Part shown: piece after piece, positions 32,501 to 40,877 of the stretch
Numbering within the stretch: position 1 is the first letter of the stretch
Layout of the letters: each line of letters opens with the position of its first letter
Assembly: GCA_018654745.1 (NCBI GenBank)
Contig: JABILA010000037.1
Span: forward strand, 1 to 64,000
Reading direction: 5' to 3'
From: Alphaproteobacteria bacterium
GTDB lineage: Bacteria > Pseudomonadota > Alphaproteobacteria > UBA2966
Length of the DNA: 64,000 nucleotides
Notes under the pieces: generated by a model
Databases searched by the model: none
What the model was told of the DNA's origin: nothing
The model's input: the letters and a program-made list of their open reading frames with translations, nothing else
Made by a program: the position numbers and the translations under genes

Positions 32501-32967
32501 TCGTTATCGCCTCCAAATGGCAGATTCTTCAATTCAGGAGTCCCGTAGAAAGCAACGCCCCGGTTATTTTCCAGGTCGTTTTTCCTCCGCAACCCATTGT
32601 CAATCAGGTGATCAAATCAATTTGAATTGATCAGGTAATGAACGATGCGTAGCACCATCACAGGAGGTGAAATTTGACGTTGGTCAAACCGCTAACGCAG
32701 GCTGAAATCCGCCTGATAATTCAAAATATTCATTTGAATTGATATTGAAATTGGTAGAGAAATACCAATTTATTTATCCTTAAAAATCATGTGGTTATGG
32801 GGGTGTGGCAGAAGGTCACATCCCAAAAAACCTATATATAACGGATACTTGCGACCCATTGACGCAGCGCAACATTGAGGCTCGTATAAGGCCGTCCAGG
32901 CGTGATAACCAGAGAGAGAAATGACATCGGTCCGCTCTCACACAATCAAATGTACCGGCATCCGGAT
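32501..32967. other. divergent nirS / d1-propeller control region
   Basis: No gene in 467 bases. The region is A/T-rich in its middle and holds the FNR/NNR box at 32674-32687 and several TTGAATTGAT / TGATCAAAT elements at about 32605-32640 and 32730-32750 that may be weaker half-sites. A GTG-started extension of the downstream gene from 32902 is possible but lacks support. Confidence 0.6.
32674..32687. promoter_or_regulatory. FNR/NNR/DNR-type box
   Basis: TTGAC-GTTG-GTCAA is a perfect palindrome of the Crp/FNR-family form TTGAY-N4-RTCAA. In denitrifiers this type of site upstream of nirS is bound by NO- or oxygen-responsive regulators. No such regulator gene is in the window. Confidence 0.8.
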
Positions 32968-34143
32968 ATGAAATTGCGAACACTCAAGCGCCTGACTTCC
33001 GTTTTGACAGCCCTGTCGCTGCTGGTGGCTTTCACCCCTGCACAGGCCTTTGAGGCGATGGCACAAATCGCCGGATCCAGGGTCGAATACCAGCGATCAA
33101 GCGAACCCTTGAATGAAGCATCCGGAAATCTGGCGATCGTGGCACCGGATGGTCATCACATCACAATCCTGAATGTGGCCTCCCGGAATACCGGCGTGAT
33201 CAGGACGGCACACAAGATCAAGGGCAAGGTCGTGGTGTCGGCAGACGGACACTATATATATGCGCTTTCGGCTGATGGCTGGATCAGCAAAATTGACCTG
33301 GCCTTCGCGCAGCTTGTTGCAAAGATCCGTGTCGGTCGGAAATCGACCAATCTTGCGATCTCGGCGAACGGCAAATGGCTGCTGGCTGGCAATCAAAAGC
33401 CGCACACGCTTGTGGTTCTGGATACCAAAACCTTGCGGCCCTTCAAGATTATTGCGACCAGTGATGGCAAGGGTAAAAGTTCTGCGGTCCGCGCCGTCTA
33501 TGCGTCACCCGCCCGTCAGGCTTTCATCGTCGCCCTGAAAGACTTTCCACAAATTTGGGAGCTTTCCTGGGACCCGGAAGCGGCCCCGGTTTATGGCAGC
33601 TTTGTTCACAGTTTCCGGGTCGGCCATGTCGAAGGGGTTGTGGTTGAAGAGCAACCCTTCGCCCGTCGTCGCCTCGATCTGAAAATCAACCTGCACGACC
33701 TGATCCTCGATCCGGCCGGGGCCGAGGTCATTGGCCGGGTAAGCGGCAGTACAGCCAGTGTTGTCTATAACCTGGATGCCCGCCGCAAGGTCGCCGATCT
33801 GAATTTCAAGGGCACGCCGCATTTTGGTGCCGGGCAGATATGGGAAATTGATGAACGCGTGTTATTGGCCGTACCGCAGCTGGATCAGGCCGTGATCACG
33901 ATCATCGACATGGAGACCTGGAAAACTGTCCAGCAGATAAAGACAGTTGGACCCGGCTATTTCCTGCCCGATGACAAAAGCACCAAGAACCTCCGGTTCA
34001 GAATTTTGTCCGGGCCAGATATGAATGCGATCCAGTTGATCGGGAAACAGTCACTGAAGATTACACAGACAAACACCCCGTCACCAGGCGCCATACCCGA
34101 AGCCTTCCCGTTGGTCGATGGCCTGATCATCCATGCGAAATAG
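32968..34143 (+). CDS. cytochrome d1-type propeller protein, NirF-like
   Basis: A protein of about 391 residues with a signal peptide (LTSVLTALSLLVAFTPAQA) followed by a d1-like beta-propeller. Repeats resemble NirS/NirF blades, for example VVVSADGHYIYALSADGWIS and LAISANGKWLLAGNQKPHTL, and LDLKINLHDLILDP. By position and length it may be NirF, which acts at the last stage of haem d1 synthesis. However, the His that serves as proximal d1 ligand in NirS aligns with Gly (KGKVVVSADG), so d1 binding is doubtful. I prefer the ATG at 32968 because it directly precedes the signal peptide. It diverges from nirS and probably shares the FNR-type box. Confidence 0.65.
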   Translation: MKLRTLKRLTSVLTALSLLVAFTPAQAFEAMAQIAGSRVEYQRSSEPLNEASGNLAIVAPDGHHITILNVASRNTGVIRTAHKIKGKVVVSADGHYIYALSADGWISKIDLAFAQLVAKIRVGRKSTNLAISANGKWLLAGNQKPHTLVVLDTKTLRPFKIIATSDGKGKSSAVRAVYASPARQAFIVALKDFPQIWELSWDPEAAPVYGSFVHSFRVGHVEGVVVEEQPFARRRLDLKINLHDLILDPAGAEVIGRVSGSTASVVYNLDARRKVADLNFKGTPHFGAGQIWEIDERVLLAVPQLDQAVITIIDMETWKTVQQIKTVGPGYFLPDDKSTKNLRFRILSGPDMNAIQLIGKQSLKITQTNTPSPGAIPEAFPLVDGLIIHAK

Positions 34144-34151
34144 GGCGTCGT

Positions 34152-35057
34152 TCATGATGAACCGGAGAGCTCAAACAGGTTTAGACCAGTCATCTTGTAA
34201 ACCAATAGCAATACCTGCCCGAGCGCTTCGGTAACGCCATCTGACCAGAAATAGTATTCACGAATGTTGCCGATCTTTCGGGCATTGATGCCGCTTGCGA
34301 TCAAGCCTGCAACCATGGAGATTTTTTCGCCGCCATAGCCCGTGTATTCCGGGTTCGGGCCACCCAGAACCAGGTAGGGGTAAGGAAGGGTTCCCTTGAA
34401 ATTCCCCCTGTCGCAGTAATATTTATCGTCGGGCAAGGACAACAGTTTTACGGTCTTTCCGGTGCAAATGTCTTCCGGGGTTGCGAGAACAATGGTTGCG
34501 TAAGTTGATATGTGAGAGATATTGGCGATCAAAAGTTCACCTGCTGAAACCTCTGACCTGATTCTATGTTTCCTCAGGTCTTCAAGCGTCCTCCAGTCGT
34601 ATTCAATGATGTCGTCCTTACAGAATACCGGGCAGACCGTGTTTTCATTTTCAACATAGACCGTCAGATTGCCCGCATAATGTTCAGGCAAATAATAGGT
34701 ACCTGCGATACATATCAGGACCAGAAAAAGATTAGGTCTCAGGTCCCGCTCTTCCAGTTTTTTCAGGTCAAAAGCAACAAGCGTCCACGCAAGATACCGG
34801 GTATATTCCATTATGTTCGGAGCTAAAAAATTTGAACTATAATTCTCGTCAGAAAGATTGAAGGGTAAATTTTCCGCAGTAAATGCTGCCGCAAAATAGA
34901 TGGCCATCAACAACCCACCAAAAATCCATCGCTTGCAGGCCATCTGATGCAGGCCGGGCACGATGATGAACATGGCCAGTTTGATCAGGTAATTGCCGCC
35001 GCGTTTGACGGTCCAGTCCTGCGGTGCAAGGGGCAGTTTTGCGTGCATGATATTCAT
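34152..35057 (-). CDS. membrane protein with periplasmic domain, unknown
   Basis: A 301-aa protein with three hydrophobic segments in the first 125 residues (LIKLAMFIIVPGLHQMA, IFGGLLMAIYFAAAFT, LFLVLICIAGTYYL), then a soluble domain of about 170 residues with four Cys (VCPVFCKDD, DICTGK, YYCDRG) and a short hydrophobic C-terminus. I recognise no family. AAAGG lies 6 bases before ATG 35057. It converges with the NirF-like gene, ending 9 bases from it, but shows no link to nitrite respiration in its sequence. Confidence 0.6.
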   Translation of the reverse strand: MNIMHAKLPLAPQDWTVKRGGNYLIKLAMFIIVPGLHQMACKRWIFGGLLMAIYFAAAFTAENLPFNLSDENYSSNFLAPNIMEYTRYLAWTLVAFDLKKLEERDLRPNLFLVLICIAGTYYLPEHYAGNLTVYVENENTVCPVFCKDDIIEYDWRTLEDLRKHRIRSEVSAGELLIANISHISTYATIVLATPEDICTGKTVKLLSLPDDKYYCDRGNFKGTLPYPYLVLGGPNPEYTGYGGEKISMVAGLIASGINARKIGNIREYYFWSDGVTEALGQVLLLVYKMTGLNLFELSGSS

Positions 35058-35407
35058 ATTGGCCTTTATGCAGGGATCAGGGCTGTTTTTGTTTTGGGGT
35101 GGTAAATGTCTGTGGGAAAAACGGAACTGCGATAAGGATCGCCACAGCGTCTGGCGCAGGTCTCCATCAAATATTTAGGCAGTATATACGTATTTTGCGT
35201 ATCAATCAAGCAATGTTGCAGTTACCCGATAATCGGCTGAAATTAAACAAAAACGATTTATTTACAACATGTTGAGTGGTGGAAAAAATTGAATATCCAA
35301 TAATTTGATGTTTTTTACATATTTAATGGCAACGGTCGTTACAGTGTCGGGATAGAAGACGGCTTTTGATTCTTTTCGCTCGTTCGTGTCAGCCATTTTG
35401 GCTACGT
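35058..35407. other. A/T-rich intergenic region, nothing identified
   Basis: A 350-base stretch between the unknown membrane protein and the hydrolase. Base composition is more A/T-rich than the flanking genes. I see no ORF, strong hairpin or clear promoter beyond poly-A/T tracts around 35250-35320. Confidence 0.5.
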
Positions 35408-36289
35408 TTACGAGAGGGCGATTACAGCATCAATGAAAGAGTCTGGTTTTTCTTGCGGAAGGTTGTGGCCCGCACCCGAGACAATTCGGCGTTCGTACTG
35501 TCCTGTAAAATGCGGTGCGTCATTATCAATCGCCGTAGGCGGCGCAATACCACTTGCATCTCCAAGCAACACGATGCCGGGTACAACGATATCTGGCTGA
35601 CTTGCGAGCTGCGCCTCAATTGCATCAAATGTCGGGTCGCCTGAAACGCCTCCCAGTCGATGACGGTAAGAGTGTATTACGATCTCCACAAAATCCGGGT
35701 TTTCAAAAGCGATTGCCGTTTGATTGAACACAGCTTCATCAAATTCCCACGTCGGCGACCACAGCTTCCAAATGAAATTACATAGCTCATTGCGGTTTTG
35801 TGTCAGCCCCGCCCTGCCTCGTTCTGTATTGAAATAATATTGATACCAATAGCGATACTCTTCGAGCGGCGGGGCAGGGTTGCCAGCTTTAGCTATGTTC
35901 TGGATATTGTATCCTACACCGCAGCTCACCAAACCGATTACCCGTTCCGGCCAAAGTGCTGCAACGATGCAGGCGGCCCGGCCTCCCCAGTCGTATCCTC
36001 CGAGAATAGCCTCTTGCACATCCAACGCATCCATGAACGAAAGCAAGTCAGCACCCAATGCGGACTGCTGTCCGGATCGGGGCGTATCGGGGGACTTGAA
36101 GGAAGTGGCTCCATATCCGCGTAGAAAGGGAATGATGCACCTGTAACCCTCTTTGGACAGGCGCGCAGAAACAACGTCGTAGGCGTGAATGTCGTAGGGA
36201 AACCCATGCAATAAGAAAACGGGCTTGCCATCAGACGGGCCAATGTCCCGATAGGCAATGTTGAGTTGGCTCGTTTCAATATGCTTCAT
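35408..36289 (-). CDS. alpha/beta hydrolase, epoxide hydrolase-like
   Basis: A 293-aa alpha/beta-hydrolase of the epoxide hydrolase/haloalkane dehalogenase branch. The oxyanion motif HGFPYD (about 31) and FLRGYGATSF precede the nucleophile elbow GYDWGGRAAC, where Asp replaces the usual Ser; the catalytic His is in GAGHNLPQEKPDSF near the C-terminus. It should hydrolyse epoxides or halogenated compounds through an aspartyl-ester intermediate. ATG at 36289 follows GGGAGAG; the frame open to 36352 is not needed. It lies downstream of rpoH with an unusual repeat region in between. Confidence 0.88.
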   Translation of the reverse strand: MKHIETSQLNIAYRDIGPSDGKPVFLLHGFPYDIHAYDVVSARLSKEGYRCIIPFLRGYGATSFKSPDTPRSGQQSALGADLLSFMDALDVQEAILGGYDWGGRAACIVAALWPERVIGLVSCGVGYNIQNIAKAGNPAPPLEEYRYWYQYYFNTERGRAGLTQNRNELCNFIWKLWSPTWEFDEAVFNQTAIAFENPDFVEIVIHSYRHRLGGVSGDPTFDAIEAQLASQPDIVVPGIVLLGDASGIAPPTAIDNDAPHFTGQYERRIVSGAGHNLPQEKPDSFIDAVIALS

Positions 36290-36390
36290 ACAAACTCTCC
36301 CGGGCGTTGTGTTCCAAAGATGACAGGCGGTTGAAACTGAAACAACCAGCAAACCAGTTATTGGAATTTGTCGAATGCGGCCTTTGGGGG

Positions 36391-36499
36391 CAGGGCGTTT
36401 CCGTAAAATCCGGAAACGCTCTGTTTCCGAAAGTCCGGGAGAACAGGGAATAGCGCCCGTAATAAATCAGGGCGATTCCGGTTTTACGGAAACGCCCTG
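36391..36499. repeat. four alternating GTTTCCG/CGGAAAC blocks between rpoH and the hydrolase gene
   Basis: GTTTCCG at 36397-36403 and 36423-36429 alternates with CGGAAAC at 36411-36417 and 36487-36493. The outermost pair extends to an 18-bp perfect stem (CAGGGCGTTTCCGTAAAA, 36391-36408, with 36482-36499). The inner copies give two other hairpins (36397-36417 and 36411-36429). So mutually exclusive foldings are possible in RNA from either strand. It could end rpoH transcripts or control the hydrolase gene. Confidence 0.75.
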
Positions 36500-36546
36500 T
36501 TGTCACTGGCGCGGTTTGCCCGCCAGTAAATTCTGAAGAGGTAAGT

Positions 36547-37461
36547 TTAGCCCGGGGCGTTCAGCCGGTTTGCGTCGTCGCCCTGGGCCAGTTTTTCGGC
36601 CATGGCGGAACCGCGCATGGCTTTTTGCAGTTTCTCGAAAGCCCGGACTTCGATCTGGCGCACGCGTTCGCGGCTGATGCCGTAATGGGTGCTCAGGTCT
36701 TCCAGGGTTTGCGGCTCTTCCGACAGGCGACGTTCGGTCAGGATATGTTGTTCGCGTTCGTTCAGACCTTCCATCGCTTCGGCCATCCAGCCCCGGCGCT
36801 GGTTCAGTTCCTGGGATTCGCCCAGCATATATTCCTGGTCCGGCGTATCATCAACCAGCCAGTCCATCCATTCGCCTTCGCCGTCGACCCGCAAAGGTGC
36901 ATTCAGCGATCCATCCGGTGCTGCCATGCGCCGGTTCATGGAGACAACGTCTTTTTCGGCCACGCCAAGTTTGGTGGCGATGACGGTGACGGTATCAGGA
37001 TGCAGGTCGCCGTCATCAATGGCTTTTAACTGGCCCTTGATCTTGCGCAGATTGAAAAACAGTTTCTTCTGGGCTGCCGTGGTGCCCATTTTAACGAGCG
37101 ACCATGAGTGCAGAATATATTCCTGGATCGAGGCCCGGATCCACCACATGGCATAGGTGGCGAGACGGAAGCCTTTTTCAGGATCAAAGCGTTTGACGGC
37201 TTGCATCATGCCGACATTGCCTTCGGAAATAAGCTCGGAGACCGGCAGGCCATAACCGCGATAGCCCATGGCGATCTTGGCCACAAGGCGCAGATGGCTG
37301 GTCACCAGTTGCCCGGCAGCATCAACATCTTCGTGCTCCAGCCAACGATTGGAGAGCATATATTCATCGTCCTGGGTCAGCATCGGGTATGCCCTGATCT
37401 GCTGTAAATAGCGTGTCAGGCTTGTTTCCGGAGTAATTGCTGGAACAATGTTGCGTGCCAT
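36547..37461 (-). CDS. rpoH: heat-shock RNA polymerase sigma factor RpoH
   Basis: A 304-aa sigma-32 protein that directs heat-shock gene transcription. Signature parts are region 2 (LISEGNVGMMQAVKRFDPEK, FRLATYAMWWIRASIQEY), the RpoH box QKKLFFNLRKIKG (RpoH-specific region C), and region 4 (LSTHYGISRERVRQIEVRAF). The N-terminus ITPETSLTRYLQQIRAYPML is typical. Both its C-terminal side and the downstream area carry the GTTTCCG repeat cluster. It follows rluD on the same strand with a 182-base gap; rluD-rpoH adjacency is common in alphaproteobacteria. Confidence 0.96.
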   Translation of the reverse strand: MARNIVPAITPETSLTRYLQQIRAYPMLTQDDEYMLSNRWLEHEDVDAAGQLVTSHLRLVAKIAMGYRGYGLPVSELISEGNVGMMQAVKRFDPEKGFRLATYAMWWIRASIQEYILHSWSLVKMGTTAAQKKLFFNLRKIKGQLKAIDDGDLHPDTVTVIATKLGVAEKDVVSMNRRMAAPDGSLNAPLRVDGEGEWMDWLVDDTPDQEYMLGESQELNQRRGWMAEAMEGLNEREQHILTERRLSEEPQTLEDLSTHYGISRERVRQIEVRAFEKLQKAMRGSAMAEKLAQGDDANRLNAPG

Positions 37462-37643
37462 CTGATATCCCTCGTCTATCCCTTGTTTGGTCCGGTCTCG
37501 TTTGTTTTCGTTTTGCCGGAGCTCACCTGTTCGGAGCTTGCGGCTCCTTGTCTTCTATTAGGGAATGATGATACCGGATTTCAAGGGGTAAGCAGCAAAA
37601 AAATCGCTGAATTCAGCCGTTTGAAGCCTTGTTCAAGCCCCGC

Positions 37644-38618
37644 TCAGGCTTCAGACAGGGCCTCGATCAGGGCGGCCATGTCGGCGGGAACAGGGCTTTC
37701 AAAGCGGATTTGTTCGTCTGTAACCGGATGAGTGAAGCCAATCACATAAGCGTGAAGGGCCTGGCGGTTAAAGTGGCTGATGGCTTCCCGCACTTTCGGC
37801 GGCAGGTCCCTGGTCTTCTGGGAACGGCCATAGACCGGGTCTCCGATCAGGGGGTGACCGATGTGGGTCATGTGCACCCGGATCTGATGGGTGCGTCCGG
37901 TTTCCAACCTGCATTCGACCAGCGACGCGGCGTCGCCCAGCCGTTGTTTGGTGGTGAAATGCGTGACCGCATGTTTACCACCGCGTCCAACCACAGCCAT
38001 TTTCTGGCGGTTGCGCGGACTGCGGCCAATGGCGGCGTCTACGGTGCCGTCTGCTGGATAGGGTCGGTGACGGACAATGGCCAGATAGGCACGTTCCAGG
38101 GAATGATCGGCAAACTGTTCGGCCAGACCGGCATGGGCCATATCGGTTTTGGCAACGACCATCAGGCCGCTGGTGTCCTTGTCGATACGATGCACAATGC
38201 CAGGCCGTTTGACGCCGTTGATGCCGGACAGGCTGTCGCCGCAATGATGGATCAGGGCGTTGACCAGGGTGCCGTCATCATTTCCCGCTGCCGGATGTAC
38301 AACCATGCCGGCGGGTTTATCGATGATGATCAGATAGTCATCTTCATAGGCAACATTCAGCGGAATGTCCTCGCCCTGCGGTTCAGGCTCAACAGAGGCC
38401 GGCACCGAGATTTCGAAAACCTGGCCGGTTTTGACTTTCCACGATGTGTTGTTATAGACCTTGTCGCCGGAACGAACCTGACCATCCAGGATCAATCCCT
38501 TGATTCGCATGCGCGAAATTTCCGGCACGGCACTGGCGATATATTTATCGAGGCGCGTGCCTTCGCGTTCTGCGTCGACAGACGGCAGGGTGAGCGATAT
38601 GCTGGACGCTTCGTTCAT
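37644..38618 (-). CDS. rluD: RluD-type 23S rRNA pseudouridine synthase
   Basis: A 324-aa RluA-family enzyme that makes pseudouridines in helix 69 of 23S rRNA (by family resemblance to RluD). An N-terminal S4 RNA-binding domain (RLDKYIASAVPEISRMRIKG) is followed by the catalytic domain with GIVHRIDKDTSGLMVVAKTD (catalytic Asp in RIDKDTSG), RTHQIRVHMTHIGHPLIGDP, and a C-terminal HAYVIGFTHPVT. Upstream, divergent from the DUF6476-like gene, is a 90-bp spacer with two copies of CAAAAAGCGAA. Confidence 0.93.
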   Translation of the reverse strand: MNEASSISLTLPSVDAEREGTRLDKYIASAVPEISRMRIKGLILDGQVRSGDKVYNNTSWKVKTGQVFEISVPASVEPEPQGEDIPLNVAYEDDYLIIIDKPAGMVVHPAAGNDDGTLVNALIHHCGDSLSGINGVKRPGIVHRIDKDTSGLMVVAKTDMAHAGLAEQFADHSLERAYLAIVRHRPYPADGTVDAAIGRSPRNRQKMAVVGRGGKHAVTHFTTKQRLGDAASLVECRLETGRTHQIRVHMTHIGHPLIGDPVYGRSQKTRDLPPKVREAISHFNRQALHAYVIGFTHPVTDEQIRFESPVPADMAALIEALSEA

Positions 38619-38707
38619 ACGGGTATACTCGATCTGGTTAGCGCGTCAAAAAGCGAAATTCGGTATTTTTTAAAGTCAAATTCGGCCAAAAAGCGAAGTT
38701 AAAAACT

Positions 38708-39100
38708 ATGGGTAAACAACATCTCGGCCTGAAATTTCTGGTCATCTTCATGGGAATTCTGATCATCGTCGGCGTCGGTGTGGTTGCCTATACCATAATC
38801 AGTCGGCTGGCGTCAGGGGGTAAGGTTGTTCCCGATAAAACGACAACGGCACCGGCTCCGGCCCGGCAATCCGAAAAAGCCCTGGCGTTGCCCGGTGCCC
38901 TTCAGGGCAAGCTGCGCGCGCTCAAACCCTTTGGCGATGTGGCCGCCAGAATTCCGGCTGGTGCCGTGGTCGAGGAAATGACAACTGATCGGCGTCGTCT
39001 GATCCTGCGCTTGCGCCTGACGTCTGGTGAACAGGCTGTGTATGTCTTTAATCTTCGGACCGGCGAGCGCCTCGGGTCCATCCGTCTTCAAGTCGAATAG
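38708..39100 (+). CDS. DUF6476-like single-pass membrane protein
   Basis: A 130-aa protein with one N-terminal helix (FLVIFMGILIIVGVGVVAYT), a low-complexity linker (TTTAPAPARQSEK) and a soluble domain with KPFGDVAARIPAGAVVEEMT and a C-terminal FNLRTGERLGSIRLQ. The arrangement fits alphaproteobacterial DUF6476 proteins, usually found between rluD and a JAMM peptidase gene as here. It starts 90 bases from the divergent rluD and is 14 bases ahead of the JAMM gene. Function unknown. Confidence 0.65.
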   Translation: MGKQHLGLKFLVIFMGILIIVGVGVVAYTIISRLASGGKVVPDKTTTAPAPARQSEKALALPGALQGKLRALKPFGDVAARIPAGAVVEEMTTDRRRLILRLRLTSGEQAVYVFNLRTGERLGSIRLQVE

Positions 39101-39114
39101 ACGAGACATTTTGG

Positions 39115-39558
39115 ATGAAACCTGCGACCGTCACGCTTTTTGCTTCTGACCGGTCGCAGCTTTCACGTTTTGCCCTGGCGACAGCACCGGCGGAATGTTG
39201 CGGTTTGCTGGTTGGACACCAGACAGAAGACACCATCGAAATAACTGCTGTCCATGCGACAGAGAATTTGTCGACGGATAAACTCAAGGGTTTTGAAATT
39301 GATTTTCGGGTCCGGCTGCAATTGGAAGAACAGCTCGCGACCGGGCCGGACAGGATTGTCGGACTTTATCATTCGCACCCCAATGGAAACCCCAGGCCTT
39401 CCGACCGGGATCTGGAAGAAGCAGCAGAACAGGATTTCGTCTGGCTTATCCTGGCGGTTGATGGCATCGGCGCGGTTGATCTTTCCGCCTGGTGGATGTC
39501 CAGATCGGTGAACAATACGAAATCATTCAGCGCTCTCCCGATTACCATCAAAAGATGA
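39115..39558 (+). CDS. JAMM/Mov34-family metallopeptidase-like protein
   Basis: A 147-aa MPN+ domain protein. The zinc-site motif is complete: Glu in APAECCGLLVG (about 23-33), then HSHPNGNPRPSDRDLE (H-x-H-x10-D), as in M67 isopeptidases. Bacterial members cleave ubiquitin-like modifiers or sulfur-carrier conjugates, or act in cofactor pathways; no ubiquitin-like partner is present here. It starts 14 bases after the DUF6476-like gene and is likely co-transcribed with it. Confidence 0.85.
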   Translation: MKPATVTLFASDRSQLSRFALATAPAECCGLLVGHQTEDTIEITAVHATENLSTDKLKGFEIDFRVRLQLEEQLATGPDRIVGLYHSHPNGNPRPSDRDLEEAAEQDFVWLILAVDGIGAVDLSAWWMSRSVNNTKSFSALPITIKR

Positions 39559-39605
39559 TAGGAAGTCTGGAACCGGAATTTTGATCACAGGCAGGCGACC
39601 ATCCC

Positions 39606-40679
39606 ATGCAAAGTAACAATGCAAGCAAACAGGCAGCTCCCACTGATTTCAGAAGTGATAATGTGACCGGCGTCGCGCCGCAAATTATGGACGCCATCGT
39701 CGCTGCCAATGCCGGGACCGTCTCGTCTTATGGTGATGACGAAACAACAGCCCTGGTGCAGTCTCGCCTGGCGGAAATTTTTGAAACCGACGTCTGGATG
39801 TTTCCAATTGCCACCGGCACTGCCGCCAATTCCTTGTCGCTGGCAGCCCTGACGCCGTCTCACGGTTCGGTCTATTGCCATTATGAAGCCCACATCGAAG
39901 TCGACGAATGTGGTGCGCCGGAATTCTATACGGGCGGGGCCAAGCTTGTGTTGCTTGGTGATGCCGATGGTAAATTCACGGCGGCTGAGCTTGAAGGCAA
40001 ATTGGCCTCGGCCCATATCGGGTTCCAGCATGCGGTGCAGCCTGCAGCCGTGTCCGTCACCCAGGCGGCCGAGCTTGGCACCATTTACAGTGTCGATGAA
40101 TTGAAAGCCATTGGAGATGTCGCCGATAAATATAATCTCGGCTATCACATGGACGGGGCCCGCTTTGCCAATGCCCTGGTATCACTGGGATGCACGCCTG
40201 CGGAAATGAGCTGGAAGGCTGGCGTTGACGTCTTGTCCTTCGGGGCCACCAAGAACGGTGCCATGGCAGCCGAAGCCGTGGTCTTCTTCAAGGAAGAACT
40301 GGCCGAGAATTTTCTTTATCGTCGCAAGCGCGGTGGCCACCTGTTTTCCAAAATGCGTTTCCTCTCGGCCCAGCTCGAAGCCTATCTTGCCGATGATCTC
40401 TGGCTCAACAATGCGCGCTATTCAAATGGCCTGGCAACACGCCTGGCAACCGCCCTGGAAAATCTGCCCGGCGGAAAATTGTTTGCACCCGTCCAGGCCA
40501 ACGAAATTTTCATCGGTCTGCCTGCGTCCGTCATTGAAGCCATGGAAGCAGCTGGCCATCTTTTTTATCGCTGGACCAATGATGGCGACAATGTCGTTAT
40601 TCGCCTGGTCACTGGATTCAGTACTGACGAAAGCATGGTCGATACCTTCATCGAAGCGGCCACCAAATTCAGCAAGTAG
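39606..40679 (+). CDS. ltaE: low-specificity L-threonine aldolase
   Basis: A 357-aa PLP fold-type I enzyme that splits threonine or allo-threonine into glycine and acetaldehyde. Motifs: FRSDNVTGVAPQIMDAI at the N-terminus, YGDDETTALVQSRLAEIFE, GTAANSLSLA (PLP phosphate region), HMDGARFANALVSLG (Asp contacting PLP) and FGATKNGAMAAEAVVFF (PLP-binding Lys). Length and order match the family. It follows the JAMM gene by 47 bases and may be in the same transcript. It can supply glycine, complementing the serine genes at 12.6-15.5 kb. Confidence 0.92.
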   Translation: MQSNNASKQAAPTDFRSDNVTGVAPQIMDAIVAANAGTVSSYGDDETTALVQSRLAEIFETDVWMFPIATGTAANSLSLAALTPSHGSVYCHYEAHIEVDECGAPEFYTGGAKLVLLGDADGKFTAAELEGKLASAHIGFQHAVQPAAVSVTQAAELGTIYSVDELKAIGDVADKYNLGYHMDGARFANALVSLGCTPAEMSWKAGVDVLSFGATKNGAMAAEAVVFFKEELAENFLYRRKRGGHLFSKMRFLSAQLEAYLADDLWLNNARYSNGLATRLATALENLPGGKLFAPVQANEIFIGLPASVIEAMEAAGHLFYRWTNDGDNVVIRLVTGFSTDESMVDTFIEAATKFSK

Positions 40680-40748
40680 AATCTCGTTTAAGTCACTTCG
40701 GCCTGATTGGCACAAGCCCGGATTTTGGCCCCAAATGCCCCTGAATGA

Positions 40749-40780
40749 GACAAAATGTCCTCCGTTTGAGACATAATGTC
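40749..40780. promoter_or_regulatory. tandem palindromes upstream of the tetR-mutase operon
   Basis: GACAAAATGTC (40749-40759) and GACATAATGTC (40770-40780) are near-identical palindromes within a direct repeat of TGAGACAnAATGTCC, spaced exactly 21 bp, or two turns of the helix. This puts two dimer sites on the same DNA face, about 55-80 bp upstream of the promoter. It is a candidate activator or repressor site, similar in look to upstream activating sites of some AcoR-like regulators (resemblance from memory). Confidence 0.55.
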
Positions 40781-40831
40781 CGCTGTTTGCGCCCTGTTTT
40801 TACGCATATTTCCGGATTTCAGACGTATTTC

Positions 40832-40860
40832 TTGACGGTTTTGTGTCGTCAATGTTATAC
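40832..40860 (+). promoter_or_regulatory. promoter of the tetR-mutase operon
   Basis: TTGACG (40832-40837), 17-bp spacer, TTATAC (40855-40860). The predicted start of transcription (about 40867) falls inside the TetR operator candidate at 40862-40877. Confidence 0.65.
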
Positions 40861-40861
40861 C

Positions 40862-40877
40862 AAACAAGCGTTTGTTT
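40862..40877. promoter_or_regulatory. TetR operator candidate
   Basis: AAACAA-GCGT-TTGTTT is a perfect 6-bp inverted repeat straddling the expected transcription start, 12 bases before the tetR ATG. Binding here would block the promoter, giving autoregulation that is relieved by a ligand, perhaps an acyl-CoA. Confidence 0.55.

Noticed and set aside
32902-32967. GTG-started N-terminal extension of the NirF-like gene
   Set aside because: The signal peptide starts at the ATG 32968; the extension would put 22 charged residues ahead of it.
37629-38702. 357-codon plus-strand ORF
   Set aside because: Antisense to rluD over its whole length, with low-quality protein composition.
40700-40730. TTGGCACAAG as a possible -24 element of a sigma-54 promoter
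   Set aside because: The -12 GC element at correct spacing is missing; the TTGACG/TTATAC promoter is far better.
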